64,000 bases of DNA, taken from Desmodus rotundus. Taxonomy: Eukaryota > Chordata > Mammalia > Chiroptera > Phyllostomidae. Below the pieces are notes generated by a model. The model did no database searches, had not been told where the DNA came from, and saw only the letters and a list, made by a program, of their open reading frames with translations. Below, piece by piece: positions 1 through 18,460 of the stretch (position 1 is its first letter; each line of letters begins with the position of its first letter). The DNA is taken from NCBI RefSeq assembly GCF_022682495.2, contig NC_071392.1, forward strand, positions 110,970,896 through 111,034,895, given 5' to 3'. The position numbers and the translations under genes were made by a program.

Positions 1-1605
1 CCTGAGGCAGACATAGTTCTCACAGATCTCACTCCAGCTGAGGGGACAGACACACCAGTGAGTCACTACAACAGTGACGTGGCAAGTGCTTTGGGGTGGG
101 GCAGCATGTTCAGGGTCTTAGAGAACATAAAGGAGGAGCTTCTAAACCAGGCTTGGTTGGTTGGAAAAAGCTTATTTAGAGAAGGATTTAGAAGCTGAGA
201 CCTGATGGGTGGGTGAGAGGTGGGGAAGGGGAGGCCCAAAGATGAGAGAGAGCATGGTGCATTTAGGGGAGGGGTCTTGGGCAGTGTGCAAAGTCCTGGA
301 TTCCGTGAGCAGGGCGAGCCATTGAAGTGTCCTCAGCAGGAGAATGACATGTTCAGGTCTGCATTTACAAACTTCACTAGAGTCCACATTAGAACGGTGG
401 CAGTAAGGGCATTTGGTAGACAGAGAGATGGATTTGAAGACAAATAGGATTGGCTCTGAGACAGGCAGATCTTCCAAATATGAGTATCACGGCGATTGAG
501 TGGCTGCTTTCTCTAACTCTGTCAAGTTGGATCCAGTGCAATAGAGATGAAGAAATTTTAACATAGGGGCCAGTATACAAAATTTGGGGCAGAACTAAAC
601 AAGTAAATAGGACGGTTGAGACAACAGAGGGAACCTGCGACCACCTCTAAGGTAGGAGGTGGGGGCCCACGTGCTGGGGTCACTTGCAGAAGCTAGGGCC
701 ACAGAAGAGTCACAGCCGCTGCTGCCTGAGCCAGAGGGTTAGGGGAGGGAGAGCAATGCCCAGCCTCTCTGCCCTCCTCTTTCCCAGTCTCCCTCCAGTG
801 CCCCCACTGGGCAAACCTCTCTGGCAGCCAGCAGGCCGGGAGCTGGGAAACGGAGTCTATGAGAGCGGCTGCTGCTGCACAGCGTGGAGCAGAGGAAGGG
901 CGATGGGCGGACCTGAAAGCGGACAGGCAGGGGACGCAGCACTCTCCCACACACCCCACGTTCCCAGTGCAGTAAAGACTCTCGAGGGTCCTGTGCCCTC
1001 ACGTAGCCTCAAAGAGCCCACTCACAGGTTCAAGAACGGTTCAGGAGAGAGTCGGTTGTTAAAGCACCTGGCTTCTTGTACTATCTGTCACAGCATCACT
1101 CACTTTGAGGCCATCCTCATTTTGGGTGGAGTCTCTGCTGATGGGCCAAAGGTATCGCTTTGCAGAGGAAAGTCCAAGTTCTGTAGGGATATACTGTCCT
1201 TTCCCTTTTTCTGCCAGCTTATAGACCAGGGCCTTGTGTTGTGGAGGGGACCAGGCAAGGCAGAAGCAGGGGTCCCATGAAGCCCCTCATTCTCCTGGAA
1301 AGACAGGACAGAGTCTGCGTTCCACGAAGGCGTGTGAAGGGAGAAGGCCGTGGACCCGGCCAGTGTGCTGCTTCTGGCCATCCTTGAAAAGCGCAGGCCG
1401 GGCGGCTTTTGCTTCTCACCTGCTTAGCTGCAGTGTTTCCCATTTGACCCAAGCACGGGACACGTATATAATTGGGGGTTTCCCCAGAGGAGGTAGGACT
1501 GGAAGCAGTCAAGCGGCGAGATGATTTGTGTATCCAACACTTGCCCTGAAATTACGAAAACTGGCTTTTCTGTGTTGCTAGTTTTTCTTTTTTTCTCCTT
1601 GACAG
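1..1605 (+). other. SAMHD1: Last intron of SAMHD1 (partial)
   Basis: No coding exon is visible here. The stretch ends in a good acceptor, a T-rich tract at about 1575-1600 followed by GACAG at 1601-1605, so it is read as the final SAMHD1 intron. Positions about 150-480 resemble an old dispersed mammalian repeat: phrases such as 'agccattgaagtgtcctcagcaggag' type text are shared with the copy at 7.3-8.4 kb. The penultimate SAMHD1 exon was looked for and not found, so it should lie upstream of the window. Confidence 0.6.
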
Positions 1606-1713
1606 GAAGCCGATTTTATGACACCTCTGAAAGTAGGGAATTCCCCGTATATACCTCGTAACCCAGAAGTAGAGAAAACCCGGACCAGGCTGAAATTTAC
1701 AGACTCTGCGTAA
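1606..1713 (+). CDS. SAMHD1: SAMHD1 last coding exon (C-terminal tail)
   Basis: After the acceptor ending at 1605, one frame reads 35 codons from GAA to TAA (1711-1713). It starts EADFMTPLK and ends RTRLKFTDSA. I recognise it as the C-terminal tail of SAMHD1, the dNTP triphosphohydrolase that lowers nuclear and cytoplasmic dNTP pools and restricts retroviruses. The TPLK tetrapeptide fits the CDK target (T592 in human), and the KTxLKF-like end resembles the tail I recall for non-primate mammals such as mouse. Position supports the call: SAMHD1 neighbours TLDC2 and converges on it in human. The tail is shorter than the human one and about four residues before the threonine seem to be missing. 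The HD catalytic domain lies outside the window. Identity rests on a short peptide plus synteny, so it is probable rather than proven. Confidence 0.72.
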   Translation, partial: EADFMTPLKVGNSPYIPRNPEVEKTRTRLKFTDSA

Positions 1714-1946
1714 ATGTCTGCAATCGTATGTTTACAAAAACCCCTCACTCCAGCACAATTAATTCACCGAGGGAATTTGATCACAGACTTACACAGATTT
1801 AGTGACAACGAGTGCTTTTTATTCCATATTTTGAATGTACACCTATGCTGCAGTTAAGCAATTTTTATTCAGAGAAACAAAAAGGTATCGGGCAAATCTT
1901 GCTATACGTGCTATGGAAAGCATTACCTCGCCTATTTTTAGTATTA

Positions 1947-1952
1947 ATTAAA
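1947..1952 (+). promoter_or_regulatory. Candidate proximal poly(A) signal ATTAAA
   Basis: ATTAAA lies about 235 bases after the SAMHD1 stop and is followed by a T-rich stretch (about 1955-1975). It could give a short 3' UTR isoform. This is motif evidence only. Confidence 0.3.
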
Positions 1953-3665
1953 GCCTTTCTCTTTTAGTATTTTCTTAGCATAACAATTCTTTTATATACT
2001 CTGAACTTTTCTGACATGACTGTTTTTTAAAAAACAAAATTGGAAACGATACGAGGGTACACATTGGAATTTGAAGTTGGGCTTGTCACAAACAGCGATG
2101 GTTCCAAGACGCACAAAGTCCTGCCCCCCCGAGGAGGCATCACCCTGAGGCCAGCTCGCCTTCGGTGACGGAAACATTGGTGAAGGACACCCTCCCTCAC
2201 TCTTTTAGCCAAGTTGGGGTGGACTGTAGGAGATGAGAGCCAGGAGCAGGCTCCAGCTCTTCGGTGAGAAGCCTTAGTAAGCTACTGATAATATCTGAGG
2301 GCTTTGGCCTCTGAACTGGGATATAAAATACCTTTTAGGAGACCTTACCCTCAGTGGCAGAGGGATCCCCCAAACCAAGCTGTTCTCTGGGTCAGCTGTG
2401 GCTCCAGGCCCAGGCAGTTTCCTCTCCCAAACACTCAGGGTCCAGCCTAGAGAAGGAAGCTCCCTCCAACCTGCTCCCAGCACCTCTCTTGTGAGCTGAG
2501 CAGAGGCCGTCACAGGACCCTCCTCAGGGCTGCTTAGAGCCAGGGCTTTCTTTGTGTTGGTTCAGGACATTTTATCATTCCAGAGCAAAGACTGAGCTGC
2601 CCGTGCTGAGACGAGTGATTGCCCAGTGAATTCCAGGTTCCCCTTGGTCAGTGGACTTCTTCACCTCCAGCGGTAGAGTGGACACCCCCGAGGTTGAGCA
2701 GCGCTCCTGTGTTGAGCGCCTGCCCCCGCCCCACACGCATTTCCAATCCTACAGCATTCACCGAGGGCAAAGTCCGAGTTAGAGTCAGAGCCAAAGCCAG
2801 CGGTGGCCAGAGGGCCCTGAGGATGCGAGGCAGTGAGGAACGGGAGTGTGAGCTCCTAACCTATGCTTTGATGCTCCCCATGGCAGGTGGGAGTGGGGAG
2901 CCCGCCCTGCCTCTGGGCGAGAGGAAGTAGAGGAAGGGAGGAACTCAAACCCCAGGCCCACGGATTGTCCTGACTCGGGAGTGCTGCCCCCTCCCTCTGT
3001 ATAAGCAGGCTGTGCTCTGTTGACACCGGGGCGAAATGTATTTGGAACATCTGTCATTCTGTATTGGCTCCACCCCCTCTTCCATCCGTCAATAGGCAAT
3101 CACGGGTTTAGGAGAATCTAAACCCTTCTCTCCTCCTACGGTGATGCCGTGTTGGTGGGGATGTGTTCGAGTGGGGGCTCAGGGCGCACAGGTGAGGTCA
3201 GCTGTGATACTGGGGCACATCTGTTTTGGCCAAAATACCTCTGAAACATTCAGTGGGGAGAACTCCAGGCTTCAGACTTCATGTACCCAGACCGACTGTT
3301 GAGAATGTCATGATGTAATGTTTTTCTGCTGAGATTGTTTTATTTCTGCACCCCTACCTTGAAATCACTGTGGTTTACTTCGTAATTGTGTGGAACCCAT
3401 ACTGTATCATTGTGCTGAGAAACAACTTGAATCTATTGGTTTAAGGCAGCTGCACTTTACGCTATTTACACCTGTTTGGATTATGAGAACTGTGTGTCAT
3501 TTACAAGGTTACATTTATCTTAAGAAACATCTTCACTGTTGGTATGAAAACGGAGACTGTAACAGCTTAGTCTCTGGAGGGACCTTATGTTATCACCTTG
3601 AGATTGTAAACAGAACTGTGAGTTGAAATAACTGGTTACCTAATTTGGGTGAGGGAAATACCTGC

Positions 3666-3671
3666 AATAAA
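3666..3671 (+). promoter_or_regulatory. Poly(A) signal AATAAA, likely SAMHD1 distal
   Basis: A canonical AATAAA followed about 35 bases later by a GGTGTCTTCCTT-type GU/U-rich element, the usual arrangement of a cleavage and polyadenylation site. Cleavage would fall near 3685-3700. Confidence 0.55.
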
Positions 3672-4168
3672 GCTTCATAATATATCTCCATCTTGATACC
3701 AAAGGTGTCTTCCTTAATGACTGCCTCACACTGCGTGCCCGGTTCTGACCCTTGTGTGCCCAGGAAATGGGTCTAGGAACCTACCCAGAGAGTTCTTAGT
3801 ACCTCAGTGCTATGTCGGGTCTGTAAGAGGGGATGGCATTTAACAGGGCCGGTCTTATTTGCTTTTTCTGGTTCAATAATGGAGAGCAAATAGCATAATA
3901 AAGAATGTTTGCCTTCTGGCAGGAGGCAGGTACAAGCAAGGGAAAGGATATGGATTTTTCTGTTTTCTGAGCTCCTGTTGTGTCCCAAAACATACCCTCC
4001 CAATGTGTTAACCTCCTGAGGCTCCCATCTGCAGAGTTCTAGCTTCTTTATCAAATATGCATATTGCCCATTTGCCACTTTCATATCTTCCTTGTACGAG
4101 CGCCCGGCACACTGGTGGCAGACAGAAAGCCTTCGCTGTTGTAGAAAAAGAATGGCACAACTAGAGTC

Positions 4169-4174
4169 TTTATT
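4169..4174 (-). promoter_or_regulatory. Candidate poly(A) signal for TLDC2
   Basis: Plus-strand TTTATT reads AATAAA on the minus strand, about 520 bases after the TLDC2 stop codon. It is the most plausible signal I see for the TLDC2 3' UTR, which would then span about 4150-4693. If so, TLDC2 and SAMHD1 transcripts end about 450 bases apart without overlapping. Confidence 0.4.
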
Positions 4175-4693
4175 CGTTTCCCGGGTTGAGCCCAGGTGTC
4201 TGCTTTGACCAGAGTCTCTGAGTTAAAAATAATTCCCCAGACATACAGAGTAGAATTCCATTTTTGTAAGATATGCATCTATCTATCTCTCCGAGGAAAA
4301 TTGTCTGGAAGGATATACATGAAAATGTTAGCGTTTTGAAGGGTGGTTAAATTTTAGGCAACTTTAATTTTTTTATGTACTCTGTTATTTTCTACACTGA
4401 ACACGTATCAGTTGTATAATTTTTTAAGAGAATTCCGAGGAACTCAGCACTGCTCAAGTGAGTAAACATCATTCCCTCCTTTAGTCGCCTCTCCAGGAGA
4501 GCAGTTCCTGCCCTGTGCCTGTCCCCAGGCCACCGGGGAGCTGGCCCACAGCCACAGTCAGCCACTGGGACACCTCGCCATCTGTGTTTGGGATGCAGGG
4601 GGCTGCCCCGTGTGCAGGAGGCCTAGGTGACATCCGACATCTGTGAGCAGGTCCGAGCGCCTGCTGCTCCGGAAGCTGCCCGCCGCTGCGCCA

Positions 4694-12098
<7,405 letters not shown>

Positions 12099-12394
12099 TC
12101 TCCTGCCTGAATCCAGCCGCGGGCAGTGAGGGGCCGCAGTCCTGCCAGAGGAGGAAGCACTGCTGGGCAAGTCTTCCAGCTGAAAGGTAAAAGTCTGGGG
12201 CTCACCTGGCTGGCTCCACACCCACCCAGCTGCCCTTTGCTCCCTCTCACCTGTCACTCCCAGCTGGAGTGTCGTGGGTGTGTCTGTGAGGTCAGCGACA
12301 CTTGGCATTTAAGGCTTCACTTGCATGTCAGCCACACACAGGAAATTCTGGGTGTGATTCCCTTCTACCTCCTCGCCCGGCTAGCAGCCTGGCC

Positions 12395-12520
12395 TAGGGA
12401 CTCTGGTTCCCTGTGTGACTTTGGGTGAGTCCCTTGCACCCCTGGGCCTCGCTTTCCCCACATGTAACACGTTGGACCACATCATCTCAGAGGCCCTCGC
12501 AGTACCCACAGCCTGCAGCA
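12395..12520 (+). repeat. MIR SINE fragment
   Basis: CTGTGTGACTTTGGGTGAGT, then GGGCCTCGCTTTCCCCACAT: the MIR core, plus orientation. It lies just upstream of TLDC2 exon 1. Confidence 0.6.
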
Positions 12521-12589
12521 CAGTTCCCTCTCGGAGCCGATGACTGAATTGTGATGGAAGCTCAGAAGGGTCGCCCTAGACCAAAAATC

Positions 12590-13085
12590 CAATTAAAAAA
12601 AAACAGAAACAAAGACAAAACCCCTTCATTTTTCTAATTAAAAAAGTAGTACTTCTGTACTGTAGAAAATTTGAGGAATCTAGAACTGAATAAAGAAAAA
12701 TATAACAATATTCACAATTCCATCTCTCGGAAACCCTCAACTCCTAAGGGTATTTTTCCATTCTCCTATATTTATTTCCAAAATATGTGTGTACACACTT
12801 ATAAATAGATCATACCATGTATAGTTTTATAAAGTGCTTTTTCCACTTAACAAATGAGAATTTCCCAAGGACACGTGATTTTTAATGGCTGCTTGTTATT
12901 TCATCATAGGATGTACATCACTTATTCCTCAAATTCTGTTTGCTTCTAATTTTCTGTGATCATAAGCAACATAGTAATGAACATCCCTATTCATAAATCT
13001 GATTAAATCCTTCATGATAAATTTCAAAAGTTGAATGCTGATCAAAGGATATATGCATAGTTCTTGGCAAACGTTTCCCAAAAGA
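12590..13085. repeat. AT-rich old LINE-like segment
   Basis: A markedly AT-rich 0.5 kb with the character of a diverged L1 3' region (ATTTCATCATAGGATGTAC, ATAAGCAACATAGTAATGAA). No open frame of note. Class is uncertain. Confidence 0.4.
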
Positions 13086-13216
13086 TTTCTTGGTGCTCAA
13101 AGCTGACCCGTGCCCAGGTACCTTTGGGGAGTCTCAGGGTAGTGTCTCACACCCTCAAATTTCAGATAAGGAAACTGCCACTCCGAAAGTGGAAGGGACT
13201 TGCCCCAGCCACGTGA

Positions 13217-13400
13217 TAGTGTAACACAGAGGTTAAGAGCATAGGCTCTGGAGTCAGGGTGTTCAAATCCTGGTTTTGCCACTTACTTGCTGTGTGTCTG
13301 TGGGCAAGTTACTTGACATCTCTGTGCTGAAGTCTCCTCATCTGTAAAACATCTATCTCATAGGGCTGTTGTAAGAAAATGCCTCAAGAACTAGGATGCT
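13217..13400 (+). repeat. MIR SINE, well preserved
   Basis: Nearly full MIR: AGAGGTTAAGAGCATAGGCT, TTCAAATCCTGGTTTTGCCA, GTGGGCAAGTTACTTGACAT, CATAGGGCTGTTGTAAG. Confidence 0.9.
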
Positions 13401-14919
13401 AAGCCAGGCCTCCATCTTTCTGTCTCCACAGTACCTGGTGTTTGGTGAGCACAGGGTAAATGACGGTGATTTTGCTACCCCACCCCATCACACACACACA
13501 TACACTGCCTCTTTGAGACATCCAGGCCTCAAATTCCTGACAAGTGGCCACTCAGTCTCCACCTGGCACCTCTAGGATAGATGGTCACTGGGCCCCTGGC
13601 AGGGGTGAGGAGCTTGTGGGGAAAGGCGGAAATCATGGAAATGTACTCACCCTGCCCACCGAAGCTTCTGGCGACCTCCTCCAGCCTATGCAGCCCGATG
13701 GTTTTCTTAGCGTGTCTCCAGGATCTTCCAGAGAGGGGGCCGCTTCCAGAACCGACCCTGCCCACCTGGCGCTCTGAATGCAGCAGCTTTATCCCTGCAC
13801 CCTGGCGTCCCGGCAGGTGGCTGGCACCTCCATCCTGGCCCAGGTCCAGGTCCTCTTTGGCTCTTATACCAGCCCGGAGGGTGGAGGGCCCTGGCCCTGT
13901 GCCCACTCCGGTTCCAGCTGGGGAGGCCTGGCAGTGATTAGCATCTATCAAAAGCTCAAATCCCACAAACACACACAAACAAGGCCTGTCTCCCTCTGGC
14001 CCCAGCTCGGCCCCCACCAGCCCAAAGAGGTGGAGACACTGAACTCCTTGGCTCTAACATGGAACCTCTCACCTCAGCTACCAGGTGCCACCAGGTACCT
14101 GACACCTAGGGTTGCCCCTGAGGTTCCCCTCTCTTAGATGAGGTGATGATTCTTTCCTCATGGGCCTGTTCTGACATGAGGTGAGAGCTTGCACAGGAAG
14201 CCCAGTGTTTGGCACACAGTAGGCACTCCATCAGTGGGAGTTATACTCTGCCCCCAGCTCATAGTGGGACTCCAGGGAATGCCGTGTTGTTGAATCACAG
14301 AATCTCAAAGTTGGAAGGGATCTCGGCCAGTCCCAGAACATGTGGCCTCCGCCCAGGGCAGGCTCCCCCGGAACATACCCCCACCAAATGCTCTCCCAGC
14401 TTCTGCTGGGCGGGTCAGCCCACTCTCTGGCTCACTGCACCCTCACACAACTGAGACCCCCTCGGCTGGGCTGTGTGGAGAAGACTTGGGTCCCTAGATC
14501 CTCTGCCCGTGGCCAGCTGGGCTGGGACAGTGCCCCCTCAAGGAAGGGTGGGAGGCCAAAAAGACTTGTATTATGGGGGCAACAGGCAAGGGAAGGGCCC
14601 TGTTGCCACCTCAAACATGGCTGTTGCAATATGTGTTTAAACTGTAAACGGTTCAGGGCTCACACAGCCGGCCCTCCCTGCTCCCCGGCCCCACTCCTCA
14701 CCCTATTTCTCCCACACGCCTTACTTGAACCATCAACCATCGGGCACTTTGAGAAACCGGTGAGATTTGCTTTGCTGTTTCATTCTTTGTCCCCACGTCC
14801 AGGAAAACTCAGACTGTGACCTGCCTGCCAGGAACACCAGTCACCATGCTTCCCTGACGCGGGTCTAGGTGCCAAAGAGCCGGCCGTCCCAGCTCTGCCT
14901 CGCAGCTGGCTTTTCTTTT

Positions 14920-15143
14920 TTAAATCCTCACTTTTATTGATCCTCATGTTTACTGATTTTTAGAGGGAGAGGAAGGGAGAGAGAGGGAGAGGAACATCGA
15001 TGTGAGACAGAAACATTGATCAGATGTCACTCACACATGCCAGGATTGAACGGAAATCCAGACATGTGCCCCAACCTGGAATGGAACCCGCGACCTTTTG
15101 GTGCAGGCGGACGATGTTCCAATCATCTGAGCCACCCGGGGCA
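14920..15143 (-). mobile_element. Ves-type bat SINE, minus orientation
   Basis: TTTTTAGAGGGAGAGGAAGG, two ATCGATG/TTGATCAGAT motifs, CCAGACATGTGCCCCAACC, and a diverged head CATCTGAGCCACCCGGGGC. Intergenic between TLDC2 and MTCL2. Confidence 0.85.
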
Positions 15144-15892
15144 CAACTTACTTTCTTTCTTCTCTACCCGACACACGTGGCCTCCTTCAGAACTGCAATA
15201 GTCATCGCCAGGGAACAGTTTAAATGTCCAATAGAAGGGGGGAAGCTTAAGTGACCCATGGAACATCCACTCTGTGGATTATTTCTAAGTATTAAAAGCG
15301 ATGTTTGCAGAATTTATAAAGGCATGAGTTAAGTGAAAAAAAGCAGGCTATAAAATCGTATGTGCAGATGGCTTCAGCCGTGCAAAACGAACCTGTACGT
15401 GTTGAGAGAATATGACTAGAATCCCCTTAGAACACACCAGGTGTTTGCTGGGTGAACCAGCTTTACTTTGAACCTCAAATGGGCGCATAAATGTCCTGGC
15501 ATCCCTGCCCCACCCCCCAGCCCACCACCTTGTCCTGGAAAGACTGGTTTATCATCTTCCTCAAAGATCCTCACTCTGTCTCCTCACTCTCAGCTGGTGA
15601 CTTCCTTCTTCACTGAGAAAATAGAAGACATCAGCAGTCACTCCCTCAGCTTCACCCACCTCCCTGCCTTCCCTCCGGGACAATGGATGAAGGGTCCCTG
15701 AGCCTTTCAGGAGGAAGCCCCCCATCCCTGGACCCACCTGCGTCCCCTTCTCCTGCCCTCTCCTCTCTCTCCACCTCACCCAACCCTCGCTTGCCCCTCC
15801 CTCTCAACACCACCGTCCCCTCCACAACTGTGCCATATCGTGTCTCCGGGTACTCCTCTGTCCCCACATCCGGGAACCAGGGTTCTTTTTTC

Positions 15893-16905
15893 TTTTTCCA
15901 ATTACAGAATTGTCAACTACAGTTGACATTCAATATTATATTAGTTCCAGGTGTGCCGCATAGGGGTTAGAAAATTATAAAACTGTGAAGCGATCCCTCA
16001 GATAAGCCTACTACCCACCTGGCACCCTACGTAGTTATTACAACACAACTGACTGTGTTCCCTACGCTGGACGTCAGGTCCCCGTGACTGCTTTGTAACT
16101 GCCAATCTGTGCTGCTTAACCCCTTCCCCTTTTGCACCCAGCCCCCGACTCCCTCCCATACGGCAACCGTCAGTTTGTTCTCTGTATCTGGGAGTCTGTT
16201 TCTGTTGTTTTGTTTTGTTTTGTTCTTTAGATTGTACGTGTAAGGGAAATCATATGTATTTTCCTTTCTCCGTCTAACTTCACTTAGCATAATACCCTCT
16301 AAGTCCATCCATGTTTCTGCACGTGGTAAATTCTCATTCTTTTTTATGGCCACTCAGGTACTTAGGTTATTTCCATACCGTGGCTGTGGAAATAATGCTG
16401 CAGTGAGGATAGGGATGCATTTACCTTTTAGAATTAATGTTTTGGATTCCTTTGAATAAATATCCAGGAGAGGGATTGCTGGGTCACAGATTGCTGGATC
16501 ATAAGGCTGTTCTATTTTTAATTTTTTGAAGAAACTCCATCTTGTTTTCTATAGTGGCTGCACCAATATACAATCCTCAGCAACACTTGTTTGTTGATTT
16601 ACTGACGATGATAGCCTTTTGACAGGCGTGAGGCGATATCTCCTTGTGGTTTTAATTTGCATTTCTCTGATGATTAGTGACATTGAGTGTCTTTTCCATC
16701 TATTGGCCATTTGTATGTCCTCTTTGGAGAAGTGTCTATTCAGGTCCTCTGACCATTTTTTCATTGGATTGTTTGTTTTTTTTGGTGTTGCGTTGTGTGA
16801 GTTTTTCATAAATTTTGGATATTGACCCCTTATCACATGTATCATTGGCGAATATCTTCTCCCATTCAGTAAGTTGTCTTTTTGTTTTGTTGATTGTATT
16901 CCTTT
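15893..16905 (-). mobile_element. 5'-truncated L1, dead
   Basis: The left 350 bases are an L1 3' UTR of the type also seen at 35.5 kb (TTAGTTCCAGGTGTGC, CCACCTGGCACC). The rest is antisense ORF2 3' sequence with hallmark text (TTTTAATTTGCATTTCTCTG, AAGTGTCTATTCAGGTCCTC). The minus-strand frame at 16845-16549 still reads an ORF2-tail-like peptide with [15 protein letters not shown], but it is broken beyond that. It is truncated near 16905, where the next SINE starts. Not mobile. Confidence 0.85.
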
Positions 16906-17126
16906 TTTAAAAAAAGGTTTTATTTATTTTTAGAGAGAGAGGAAGGGAAGGAGTAAGACAGAGAGAGACATCGATGTGTGAGAGACACATCGATCAGTTG
17001 CCTCCCGCACACCCCCAACCGGGGACCCGGCCCACAACTCTGGCTTGTGCCTGGACCAGGAATTGAAATGGCGACCTTTCGATTTGCAGGCCGGCACTCA
17101 ATCCACTGAACCACTCCAACCAGGAG
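16906..17126 (-). mobile_element. Ves-type bat SINE, minus orientation
   Basis: TTTATTTTTAGAGAGAGAGG, two ACATCGATG/ACACATCGATCAG motifs, CAACCGGGGACCCGGCCC, and a head ending CCACTCCAACCAGGAG. It abuts the truncated L1 end. Confidence 0.9.
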
Positions 17127-17583
17127 AGTGATCTATTCAAAACATAAATTAGAGGATATGGTGTCCCTGCTTTCAGTCTCCAATGGCTTGTCAATACATC
17201 AAGCATAAAGACCCTAAAAATAAAAAAGAATCAAACCCCTGCCTAGGGCATGCCTTGGCTCCTGCTACCCACTCCATCTTTGTATTTTCTTTCTTCTACC
17301 ACCCACCCGGTTCCAGTCACATTGGCCTTCTCAGTTTCTGAAACATCTATAACGCTTGTTCCTCCTTCAGGTTCCCCTACTAATTCCTCTAATTTTCCTT
17401 TAGCCAGTTTTTTTCATGATTGATATAATGAAAAAAAAATCTTTAATTTTTAAAAAAATCACCTCCTCTTAGAAGTCTTCTAGGATTTAGTGTCCATTTA
17501 CTTTCCATTATGTTGGTCAGTTTAGCAGCTTCAATGAGAGTAAACAAACTTTTCCCACTTGGGTAGTCAGCATCTTCATTTCT

Positions 17584-17782
17584 TTTTTTTCTTATTTATT
17601 TGTTGATTGATTTTAGAGAGAGCGAGGAAGGGAGAGGGAGAGAGAAACAGCAATTTATAGTTCCACTTATTTATGCATTCAGTGGTTGATTCTCGTCTGT
17701 GCCCTGACTAGGGATTAAACCCACAACCTTGGTGTATCTGGACAATACTCTAAGTAACTGAACTCCCCAGCCAGGCCTGTGT
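17584..17782 (-). mobile_element. Ves-type bat SINE with target-site duplication
   Basis: It has TTGATTGATTTTAGAGAGAG, the TTCCACTTATTTATGCATTC block, TGCCCTGACTAGGGATTAAA and CCCCAGCCAGGCC. It is flanked by ATCTTCATTTCT (17572-17583) and ATCCTCATTTCT (17783-17794), a 12-bp duplication with one mismatch. Confidence 0.9.
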
Positions 17783-17907
17783 ATCCTCATTTCTCACAGT
17801 CTGATGCAATTCTTAACGGTCATTTACTGCTTCGTGCCTTCTCACGTAGAGATTTGTACGGCACACACCGTATGCCTGAGCTGGACACTACCAAACAGCA
17901 CAGCACA

Positions 17908-17995
17908 ACAGGCCCTGAAGTTGGATGACTCTGGGTTCAAATCAGTCCCAGCCCTGCCACTTCCAAGCTGTGTGACCTTGGACAAGCATTCCAGT
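17908..17995 (+). repeat. MIR SINE fragment
   Basis: GACTCTGGGTTCAAATCAGT, then CAAGCTGTGTGACCTTGGAC, then a break into the next repeat. Confidence 0.75.
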
Positions 17996-18460
17996 TGTCC
18001 GCTGATGTGTAACAAACTGCCCCCACACTTAGTGGCTTGAAACAACAATATTTATTTTGCAGTTTGGGATGGCTCCTTTCTGCTGCTCTACTTGGAATTA
18101 GCTGGCGCGGTGCCAATGCTGGGGCTGAATTAGCTGAAGGTTTGCTCTCTCACGTATCTGGTGGTTAGCTGGGACCAGAGTCGGAGTCGTTGGCTGGAAT
18201 ACCTTCCCGTGGCCTCTCCACAAGAACTGGGCTTCCTCCTAACATGGTGGCTGGGTTCTGAGAGTAAACGGAGAGAGAGAAGGGGGGGATGGGGAGAGAG
18301 GGGGAAAGACAGACAGAGAGAGAGGGAGGGAAATTGCACTGGGTGGAGCCATACTGTCTTTCACAGCCTGGTGTTGGAAGTCACAATGTCACTTCTGCAG
18401 TCCTCTGTTGGTTGAGGCATCTACAAAGATCGACTCAGGTTCAAGGGGGAGGAAACACAG
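17996..18460. repeat. LTR-like old dispersed repeat
   Basis: TGTAACAAACTGCCCCCACA, GTGGCTTGAAACAACAATAT, then GAGCCATACTGTCTTTCACA and CACTTCTGCAGTCCTCTGTT. This recurring mammalian repeat text resembles solo LTRs of old endogenous elements. An AG-rich insert interrupts it at 18271-18330. Family not assigned; no retroviral coding sequence is present. Confidence 0.45.
18271..18330 (+). repeat. GA-rich simple repeat
   Basis: GAGAGAGA tracts mixed with G runs over 60 bases. Confidence 0.7.

Larger units (their letters stand above)
1714..3690 (+). other. SAMHD1: SAMHD1 3' UTR
   Basis: Non-coding sequence between the stop codon and a canonical poly(A) signal at 3666-3671. It is AT-rich at 1714-2080 and GC-richer at 2100-3100, and short open frames inside it look like chance. 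About 2 kb is a plausible UTR length. The 3' limit is inferred from the hexamer plus the GT-rich sequence at about 3700-3712. Confidence 0.55.

Noticed and set aside
16549..16845. Minus-strand frame with an L1 ORF2-like peptide
   Set aside because: It is a broken remnant within a truncated L1, not a gene.
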